DNA of 64,000 nucleotides, taken from the NCBI RefSeq assembly GCF_004022705.2, contig NZ_RZOY02000021.1:1-64000 (forward strand), in the 5' to 3' direction. The notes beneath the pieces were generated by a model. It ran no database searches and was not told the DNA's origin. It worked only from the letters and a program-made list of their open reading frames with translations. Positions 57,723 to 64,000 of this stretch are shown one piece after another. Both the position numbers and the translations under genes were made by a program. The stretch comes from Mesorhizobium sp. M2D.F.Ca.ET.226.01.1.1. GTDB lineage: Bacteria; Pseudomonadota; Alphaproteobacteria; Rhizobiales; Rhizobiaceae. Each line of letters begins with the position of its first letter. Position 1 is the first letter of the stretch.

Positions 57723-60089
57723 TTACGAACGGTCTTGGTGCCCGGTCACGCCGGACGCATCGGAAAAATCAATAGTGGCAGGCGGATCGAAGGCTGTCAC
57801 GGGCGGAACCGGCCCGGTAAACCGCGACACCTGAACCAGTGTCGAATTGCAGGTCGGCGACTGCGCGAGACGCGACGTGCCGCGATCGGGTGTCAGCACA
57901 TTTGGATTGCCGTGCTTTTCGAGGCCTTCCGGCTCGCCTGGGCGGGCCGGATCGAACCAGGCCCCGGTCGGCAGTTGCACGACGCCGGGGATCAGACTGT
58001 CGGTCACCACGGCGCCGGCAAGGCATGATCCGCGCTCGTTGAAGACCAGGACCACCATACCGTCCGCGATGCCGCGCGCCACGGCGTCCTCGCGGTTGAT
58101 CAGCAGCGGCGCGCGGTCCGCGACCTTGCTCGCCCGGCTGACCGAGCCGTGATCGTACTGGCTGTGCAGCTTGTCCGCCGGCTGCGGCGACAGGAGATGC
58201 AGCGGAAACCGTTCGGCAAGGCTGTCATTGCCGAGCCACTCGCGCGGTTCGCGCCACACCGCATGGCCGGGGCAGTCGTCATAGCCGAAGGACTCGACCG
58301 TCGTCGAGAAGAGCTCGATACGTCCCGACGGCGTCGCCAATCGATGCCGTTCCGGATCGGCGCGGAACGCGCCAAGAAAGGTCTGCGACGTCACCGAACG
58401 GGCAAGCTCGGCATGGCCGTCCTGCCAGAAGCGGTCGAAGGGCGGCATCGCCACGCCGGCAGCATCGGCATTCTCCACCGCCTGTCGATAGAGATGCCGG
58501 ATCCATTCTTCGGGGCCGCGTCCCTCGGTGAAGGCTTCGCCTGTGCCGAGCCGCGCTGCCAGATCGGCGAAGATGGCAAAATCGTCGCGCGCCTCCTGGA
58601 ACGGCTCGATCGCCTGCTTCATGGCGACGATGAGGTTTTCCCGATTCGAGAAGGCGAGGTCGTTGCGCTCGAGCGGCGTCGTCACCGGCAGCACAATATC
58701 GGCGTGACGTGCCGTCGCCGTCCAGAACTGCTCGTTGACGATGATCGTCTCGGGCCGCTGCCAGGCCCCGACCAGGCGGTTGAGGTCCTGGTGATGGTGG
58801 AACGGATTGCCGCCGGCCCAGTAGACGAGCCTGATATCGGGATAGGTCAAGGCGGCGCCGTTGAAGTCGAACGAACCGCCCGGATTGAGCAGCATGTCGG
58901 CCATGCGCGCGACAGGAATGAAATGCGCCACGGCGTTCCTGCCCTGCGGCACCGAAGGCCAGCGGAAACCCATCTCCGGCCTGCCGGCGCCATTCGTCGA
59001 GGAATAGCCAAAACCGATGCCGCCGCCAGGCAGTCCGATCTGGCCGAGCAGCGCGGCGAGCGTAATCGCCGCCCAGTAGGGCTGCTCGCCATGGTCGGCG
59101 CGCTGCAGCGACCAACTTACCATCAGCATGGTGCGCCTGGCGGCCATGTCGCGGGCGAGGCCATCGATCGTCGCCGCGCCGACGCCGCTGAGTTTCGCCG
59201 CCCAGGCCGGATCCTTCGGCTGGCCGTCGCTCTCGCCAAGAATATAGGCGCGCACCGTCTCGAAGCCGGTGCAGTAGCGCGCAAGGAAAGCTTCGTCGTG
59301 CAGCCCCTTGCTGATCAGCACATGGCAGAGAGCCAGCATCACGGCGGTGTCGCTGTTCGGCCGCAGCGGCAGCCATTCGGTGTCGGCGCCGCGCGGCGTG
59401 TCGTCGCGCACCGGCGAAACGTTGATCAGCCGCGCGCCGTTGGCGACGGCGTTGCGCAGCGCCGCCGACGCTTCGTGCCGCGCCGAACCGCCGCCCTGCA
59501 CCTGCGTGTTGCGCCAAGGCAGCCCGCCGAATGCGACGATCAACCTAGAATGGCGCTCGATCCCGTCCCAGGTCGTGTGATTGCCGGTCAGGGCGTCGGT
59601 GCTGCCCAGCACGTGCGGCAGGATGATCTCGGCCGCGCCGTAGGAATAGCTTAGCACCGAACCGGTATAGCCGCCGATCGTGTTGAGGAAGCGATGCAAC
59701 TGGCCCTGCGCATGGTGAAAGCGCCCGGCGCTAGCCCAACCATATGAGCCCGCATAGATGGCGCTGTTGTCATGGGTGGAGCGGACCCGGCCAAGCTCCT
59801 TTGCCACGATGTCCAGCGCGGTCTCCCAGGACACTTCGACGAAAGGCTCGTCGCCGCGCCTGCTTGCCGGGCCGGACCTGTCGCTCTCCAGCCAGCCGCG
59901 CCTGATGGCGGGGCGGGCAACGCGCAGCTCGCCTTGCACCGTGCCGAGGAGCGACCTGCCGATCGGCGATGGGTCGGGGTCGCCGCGCCACGGTTCGACG
60001 TCGACGAGCCGGCCGTTCTCGGCGCGGACCTCGTACGTCCCCCAATGCATGGTGGTGAGTAGGGTTGCGGTTCCCATAGGACGCGTCAT
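57723..60089 (-). CDS. Molybdopterin oxidoreductase, biotin sulfoxide reductase type (BisC-like)
   Basis: A 788-residue bis-molybdopterin enzyme of the DMSO/TMAO/biotin sulfoxide reductase family. The serine ligand of molybdenum is in the context IYAGSYGWASAGRFH. GGYTGSVLSYSYGAA, RADHGEQPYWAAITLAALLG, VVYWAGGNPFHHHQDLNRL-like and RHADIVLPVTTPLERNDL segments are visible. No Tat signal is present, so it is cytoplasmic. The start ATG 60089 is taken (GCGGG upstream); 60077 is an alternative. It is embedded between an ABC binding-protein gene and its permease genes, so it probably reduces an imported S- or N-oxide. Confidence 0.85.
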   Translation of the reverse strand: MTRPMGTATLLTTMHWGTYEVRAENGRLVDVEPWRGDPDPSPIGRSLLGTVQGELRVARPAIRRGWLESDRSGPASRRGDEPFVEVSWETALDIVAKELGRVRSTHDNSAIYAGSYGWASAGRFHHAQGQLHRFLNTIGGYTGSVLSYSYGAAEIILPHVLGSTDALTGNHTTWDGIERHSRLIVAFGGLPWRNTQVQGGGSARHEASAALRNAVANGARLINVSPVRDDTPRGADTEWLPLRPNSDTAVMLALCHVLISKGLHDEAFLARYCTGFETVRAYILGESDGQPKDPAWAAKLSGVGAATIDGLARDMAARRTMLMVSWSLQRADHGEQPYWAAITLAALLGQIGLPGGGIGFGYSSTNGAGRPEMGFRWPSVPQGRNAVAHFIPVARMADMLLNPGGSFDFNGAALTYPDIRLVYWAGGNPFHHHQDLNRLVGAWQRPETIIVNEQFWTATARHADIVLPVTTPLERNDLAFSNRENLIVAMKQAIEPFQEARDDFAIFADLAARLGTGEAFTEGRGPEEWIRHLYRQAVENADAAGVAMPPFDRFWQDGHAELARSVTSQTFLGAFRADPERHRLATPSGRIELFSTTVESFGYDDCPGHAVWREPREWLGNDSLAERFPLHLLSPQPADKLHSQYDHGSVSRASKVADRAPLLINREDAVARGIADGMVVLVFNERGSCLAGAVVTDSLIPGVVQLPTGAWFDPARPGEPEGLEKHGNPNVLTPDRGTSRLAQSPTCNSTLVQVSRFTGPVPPVTAFDPPATIDFSDASGVTGHQDRS

Positions 60090-60189
60090 CCCGCTATGGC
60101 GATGACGGACAAGGCGCACGGCGCCCTGTCCCGATCTCGCCTGCAAGCGCCAACCCCTTTCGAGGCTGGCGCAGCGGCTTGCCTCATGC

Positions 60190-61854
60190 TCAGCCTTTCG
60201 ACGCCTTGTCGAGGAACAGCTGCGACATGGCGGTGGGCTGCACGCCCGCCACGCCCTTCGCGGTCGCCGTCAGATAGTCGTAGAAATAACCGAAGACGAC
60301 CGGGGTTTCCTCGAGCAGCAGCTTCTGGATCTTGCCGGCGGTGGCCTTCTGCGCCTCGAGATCGAGGGCCGCGATATAGCTCGCCGCCATCTGGTCGTAG
60401 TCCTTGTTCTTGAAGTGAGCGGCATTCCAGGTGCCGTCGCTCTTCAAGGGGGCGGCGAGATAGACGTTCGGCACGCCGCGGTGGCCGTAGTCGGTGATGC
60501 CTATCGCCGAATCCAGCCAGTTCGACTTGCCGAACACGGCATCGCCGTAATAGGCGCCCTGGTCGAGGATGTTGAGCTCGAGCTCGATGCCGATCTCCTT
60601 GACCCAGTTCTGGATGAGCTGGGCGTATTCCGGGATCTCCAGATAGCGCTCGGTGGTGAGCGTCATCTTGAAGCCCTGCGCGAGGCCGGCCGCTTCCATA
60701 AGCTGCTTCGCCTGGGCGATATCCTGCTTGCGCTGCGGCACGCTGGTATCGGTCGAGGGGTAGACGGCGGCGAACGGGCTGTCATTGCCGATCGCGGCAC
60801 GTCCCTTCATCAGGCCGGCGGCGAGTTTCTCGCGGTCGAGGCAGAGCGCGATCGCGCGGCGCACGCGGGCGTCCTTCGTCGGGCCCTCGTCGCAATGCAT
60901 GTGCAGCTGCTGGTGCGCCACCGACTTCAGACTGATGATGTCGACATTCGGGTCGTTGAGCACGGCGACGCCGGCCAGCACCGGCATCTGGTTGATGATG
61001 TCGATCTGGCCGCCCTGCAGCGCCAGGATCTGCGGTTGGATGTCGGTGAAGAAGGTGAATTCGGTGCGATCTGGCAAGGCCTTGTCGCCCCAGTAGTCGT
61101 CATTGCGCACAAAGGAAGCGCCGACCTTCGGCGTGTATTTTTCGAGCTTGAACGGCCCGGTACCGTCGAAGCTCTGTTCGTAGCCGCCCTTGTAGCTCGC
61201 CGGGATGATGACGGCGTTGTAGTTGTCCGACGACACCATGTAGGGGAAATTGCCGTTCGGCGCGTCGAGGTGGAACTCGACGGTGTAGTCGTCAACTTTC
61301 TTGGTGTTGCCCTTCTGCAGGATGCCGTTGAACACCGACAGCGCGTTGGACGAGTTGGCCGGATCGGCGAGCCGGTCGATGCTGGCCACCACGTCTTCAG
61401 CCTTCATCTCGCCGCCCGAGTGGAACTTGACGCCCTTGCGCAGCGTGAAGGTCCAAACCGTGCCATCGGCATTCGGCTTCCAGCTTTCCGCCAGCGCCGG
61501 CTTCAGCACCAGGTCCGGACCGTCGACGCAGAGGAATTCGGCCACCTGCTGCATGACGAGCAGGCCGCCGGCGTCCGCGATTGTAACCGGATCGATCGCC
61601 GCGGCCGGCACGCTGCTGCCGACGCGGATGGTGGCGCCGGCCGCCCCCGCTGCACGAGCGAGCGAAGGCGCCGCGCCGAAGCCGGCCGCCATGCCGATGC
61701 GGCCGAGCAGCGGCAGTGACAGGCCGAGCAGGCTGCCGTGGCGCACGAATTCGCGGCGGCTAATGCGGCCGTCGATCAGGCCGTCGATGAGATGGTTTTC
61801 GAGGGGCGTGCGGCCGCGCCGCAGCAGATCGAGAATGCGATAGTTCTTGCTCAT
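60190..61854 (-). CDS. Dipeptide-type ABC binding protein with Tat-like leader
   Basis: A 554-residue periplasmic binding protein of the DppA class. The leader (ISRREFVRHGSLLGLSLPLL, then GRIGMAAGFG) resembles a Tat signal. Family segments LKPALAESWKPNADGTVWTF, KFHSGGEMKAEDV and YTPKVGASFVRNDDYWGDKA follow. It is a paralogue of 48885-50543, with shared stretches throughout. The start ATG 61854 has AGGCTCAGACC upstream. It precedes the BisC-like gene by 100 bases and heads the importer operon. Confidence 0.9.
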   Translation of the reverse strand: MSKNYRILDLLRRGRTPLENHLIDGLIDGRISRREFVRHGSLLGLSLPLLGRIGMAAGFGAAPSLARAAGAAGATIRVGSSVPAAAIDPVTIADAGGLLVMQQVAEFLCVDGPDLVLKPALAESWKPNADGTVWTFTLRKGVKFHSGGEMKAEDVVASIDRLADPANSSNALSVFNGILQKGNTKKVDDYTVEFHLDAPNGNFPYMVSSDNYNAVIIPASYKGGYEQSFDGTGPFKLEKYTPKVGASFVRNDDYWGDKALPDRTEFTFFTDIQPQILALQGGQIDIINQMPVLAGVAVLNDPNVDIISLKSVAHQQLHMHCDEGPTKDARVRRAIALCLDREKLAAGLMKGRAAIGNDSPFAAVYPSTDTSVPQRKQDIAQAKQLMEAAGLAQGFKMTLTTERYLEIPEYAQLIQNWVKEIGIELELNILDQGAYYGDAVFGKSNWLDSAIGITDYGHRGVPNVYLAAPLKSDGTWNAAHFKNKDYDQMAASYIAALDLEAQKATAGKIQKLLLEETPVVFGYFYDYLTATAKGVAGVQPTAMSQLFLDKASKG

Positions 61855-62095
61855 GGGTCTGAGCCTTTCCCCAGTTTGTTGTGGTTGGCGAGTGCCTCAA
61901 ATTGACGAATGCCGTGGAGTTCTCCTGTTCCCGGCTCTCGTCAGTATCGGTTGATGTACAGTAGCATGCGGCTCCGACCGGTCCATCCGCTGGTTGGGAC
62001 GGAAAAGTCAGATTTTCTTGATGAATTGTCTGTCGGCCAGGCGACCAGTTGCCGCCTTTTTCCCGATAAGTCCTGCTTGCTTTTCGACATCCCTC
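61855..62095. other. Intergenic region before the importer operon
   Basis: No gene or clear repeat seen. It separates the second enolase-superfamily gene from the binding-protein gene and may contain the importer's own promoter; no convincing -35/-10 pair was identified by eye. Confidence 0.4.
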
Positions 62096-63280
62096 CTAGG
62101 TCAGCGGCAGTCTGCGGTAAGTCCCGGGGTTTTCCGGGTCGTGATATTTGTTGCAGGGACCGTTTTCGACGAAATCGCGATGGCAGGCGGCAAGCCGCTC
62201 CTGCGACAGCGTGACCCCGAGGCCATTGCCTTCGGGCACGCGCACGGTGTTGTTCTTCGGCGAAAACGGACCTTCCTCGATGATGTCCATCGGCTGCATG
62301 CGAAATAGCGACTGGTTGGGTTCCCTGATCCAGCCGAGCGCGGCGCACAGATGCAGATAGCAGGCGCTGCCGATGCCGGTGTCGCCGCTGTAGCACCAAT
62401 AGTCGACGCCGGCATGCTCGCAGGCGCCGACGAAACGCAGCATGCGGTTGATGCCGCCATGCGCCGTCGGATTGCCGACGAAAGCGTCCGGCACCTTCAG
62501 CTCCATGGCGCGCGCGATATCGATGTTGTGGGTCGAGAACGGGATCGAGCAATGACGGCGCAATTCGCGCATCTCTTCGATCGTCGCCACCGGATCCTCC
62601 CAGTTGCGCACGCCGAGCTCTTCCAGCGGCCGTGCCAACTGCCTGGCGGTCGCCAGCGAATAGGCCTGGTTGGAATCGATGCGGATCATCGCCTCGTTGC
62701 CGAGCTTCTTGCGGATCAGCTCGACCATCTTCATCGAGACCTTCGGGTCCTGCGTCGAGAACTTGCCCTCGAAGAAGGTCGTGCCGTAGTGCTCGTTGAG
62801 TTCGACGCAATAGTCGGAGACTTCTTCCGGCGTCTTCTCGCCCTTCACCTTGGCACCATCGCCGCGCAGCGAGAAATAATCGGTGAAGGGGATGTCCTTG
62901 CGCACCGCGCCGCCGAGCAGCTGATAGAGCGGCTGCTTCCAGGCCTTGCCGCGCAGGTCCCACAACGCCATCTCGATGGCGCCGAAAGCCATGATGCGGG
63001 TGCGGTCGTTGATCGACTGCACGCCGCTCCAGAAGGGCAGGGAGACTTCCTCGGCGCCGGCGATGTCGAAAGCGTCGCGGCCCGAGAGTCTCGGCGCCAG
63101 CACGTCGTTTATTATGGCAGCCGCACCCGGCGTCGGCGCCTCGCCGATGCCGACGAGCCCGTCCTCGGTCTCGACCTCGACGATGGTCGGCGAGAAGCCG
63201 TCGAGTTCGCCGAAGACCCAGACGTAAGGCGCTTCCAGCCGGTAGTTGATCGGGGTTGCCTTGACGCGCCTGATCTTCAT
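62096..63280 (-). CDS. Enolase-superfamily dehydratase or racemase (MR-like)
   Basis: A 394-residue protein of the mandelate racemase/muconate lactonising enzyme group. The barrel shows FFEGKFSTQDPK (lysine region), RIDSNQAYS, NWEDPVATIEEM and STHNIDIARAM, with the metal-binding Asp/Glu positions in each strand. Glucarate-type acid sugar dehydratases share this layout; the reaction here is not determined. The start ATG 63280 is one base after the stop of the upstream gene, so both are coupled. Confidence 0.83.
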   Translation of the reverse strand: MKIRRVKATPINYRLEAPYVWVFGELDGFSPTIVEVETEDGLVGIGEAPTPGAAAIINDVLAPRLSGRDAFDIAGAEEVSLPFWSGVQSINDRTRIMAFGAIEMALWDLRGKAWKQPLYQLLGGAVRKDIPFTDYFSLRGDGAKVKGEKTPEEVSDYCVELNEHYGTTFFEGKFSTQDPKVSMKMVELIRKKLGNEAMIRIDSNQAYSLATARQLARPLEELGVRNWEDPVATIEEMRELRRHCSIPFSTHNIDIARAMELKVPDAFVGNPTAHGGINRMLRFVGACEHAGVDYWCYSGDTGIGSACYLHLCAALGWIREPNQSLFRMQPMDIIEEGPFSPKNNTVRVPEGNGLGVTLSQERLAACHRDFVENGPCNKYHDPENPGTYRRLPLT

Positions 63281-63281
63281 G

Positions 63282-64000
63282 TCAGCCGATCTCGAAGAAG
63301 GGCTCGCCGAGCAGGCCCGGATCCACGTCGATGCCTAGGCCCGGGCCGTCGGGAATGCCCATATGGCTGCCCGTCACCGTCGGTGCGTTCCTGGCCGTGC
63401 GCACCGTCACCCATTCGTGGAAGGCGATGGCATGCAGCCGGCGCTCCGCGGGCGTCGACAGCGACAGATGCGCCATGGCGGCGGTATCGATCTCTGCGCC
63501 GCCCGTGTCTTCCACCGTGATCATGAAGCCGAGATCGACGGCGACGTCGCGGATCAGCCGCGTCTGCGTCACGCCGCCGAGCCGCGAGATCTTCAGTGTC
63601 AGGCCGTCGGCAGCACCTCGGCGGTGGATTTCCAGCATCTCGCCCAGCGAGGTGACGGATTCATCCAGCACCATCGGCTTGTCGAGCATGCGGCGCACCG
63701 ACATGTTCTCATCCAGCGTCGTGCAGGGCTGCTCGAACGTGTAGTCGATGCCGCGCGTGGCGTCGGCGAACTGGCGCGCCTGGTAGGGCGTCCAGCCGGC
63801 GTTGGCGTCGCAGAAGATCACCGTGCCTTTCGGCACCGCGGAGGCAACCGTCGTCACCCGCTCGATGTCGTCATGCACATTGCCGCCGACCTTGACCTGC
63901 AGGCGGCGGCAGCCTTCGGCGATGATCCGCTTGGCGAGAGCCGCCATCTGATCGAGCGTGCCGTGGGTGACGACCCGGTAGGTCTCCGCCATATCGCTTT
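63282..64000 (-). CDS. Enolase-superfamily protein (N-terminus beyond window)
   Basis: The C-terminal 239 or so residues of a mandelate racemase-like protein; the frame stays open to the right edge, so it is partial. Visible marks are LQVKVGG (lysine region), FCDANAGWT, FEQPC and LDESVTS, followed by LKISRLGGVTQTRLIRD and VEDTGGAEIDTAAMAHL. An ATG at 63992 is probably internal. It and the downstream paralogue form a pair ahead of the importer operon, which suggests acid-sugar or amino-acid-derivative metabolism, but the substrate is unknown. Confidence 0.82.
   Translation of the reverse strand, partial: SDMAETYRVVTHGTLDQMAALAKRIIAEGCRRLQVKVGGNVHDDIERVTTVASAVPKGTVIFCDANAGWTPYQARQFADATRGIDYTFEQPCTTLDENMSVRRMLDKPMVLDESVTSLGEMLEIHRRGAADGLTLKISRLGGVTQTRLIRDVAVDLGFMITVEDTGGAEIDTAAMAHLSLSTPAERRLHAIAFHEWVTVRTARNAPTVTGSHMGIPDGPGLGIDVDPGLLGEPFFEIG

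Noticed and set aside
57723..60089. Periplasmic TMAO reductase (TorA) for the molybdoenzyme
   Set aside because: No Tat signal peptide and no TorC/TorD genes nearby; segment matches favour the cytoplasmic BisC branch.

Overview
The window is high-GC DNA with the gene families, start contexts and dispersed palindromic repeats (RIME-like mosaic elements, inverted CCCCTCATCCG elements) of an alphaproteobacterium of the order Hyphomicrobiales, most like Mesorhizobium or a close relative. No rRNA, tRNA or CRISPR was seen. About 51 protein genes are supported, one of them cut by the right edge, plus one frameshifted toxin pseudogene and the tail of a transposase at the left edge.

Layout. 1-6.4 kb: an IS5-like transposase tail, then mtnK-mtnA (minus strand) divergent from a CUT2-type sugar ABC transporter. 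The divergent promoters are mirror images built on one palindrome. This looks like uptake and processing of methylthioribose or 5-deoxyribose. 6.5-10.3 kb: a DUF1127 protein, a winged-helix/TolB-like/TPR regulator, D-Ala-D-Ala ligase, and a RelB/DinJ antitoxin whose YafQ-type toxin carries two frameshifts. 10.3-15.3 kb: a class II aldolase-SDR fusion with a SorC-type regulator, and an acyl-CoA synthetase. 15.7-22.5 kb: a TetR-controlled RND efflux pair and a flavin-dependent monooxygenase.

22.5-47 kb is the core of the window: an apparently complete trimethylamine (TMA) to ammonium pathway in one locus. Trimethylamine monooxygenase (tmm) makes TMAO. The DUF1989-GcvT enzyme (tdm) splits TMAO to dimethylamine and formaldehyde. 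A DmmDABC-type dimethylamine monooxygenase gives methylamine. GmaS, MgsABC and MgdABCD (the N-methylglutamate pathway) convert methylamine to ammonium and a folate-bound or free C1 unit. Two APC-type permeases lie in the locus. One is preceded by three small membrane-protein genes and followed by two unrecognised ones, which together may be an undescribed transporter assembly. An AT-rich 18-bp motif close to AGTGAAATTTNTTTCRYW occurs upstream of tmm, dmmD, the permease operon, mgsA and tdm, and in weak form before the second permease. This suggests one regulon, perhaps controlled by the XRE-cupin regulator encoded beside tmm.

47-64 kb: an SDR, a DUF427 protein whose reading frame runs through a RIME1-like element, an orphan dipeptide-type binding protein beside a LysR regulator, a DUF1194 protein and a LuxR-type regulator. 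Last comes a minus-strand run of two enolase-superfamily genes, a binding protein, a BisC-like molybdoenzyme, two permeases and a double ATPase. The molybdoenzyme sits inside the ABC operon, and the DppB-type permease has no canonical start codon at its expected start.
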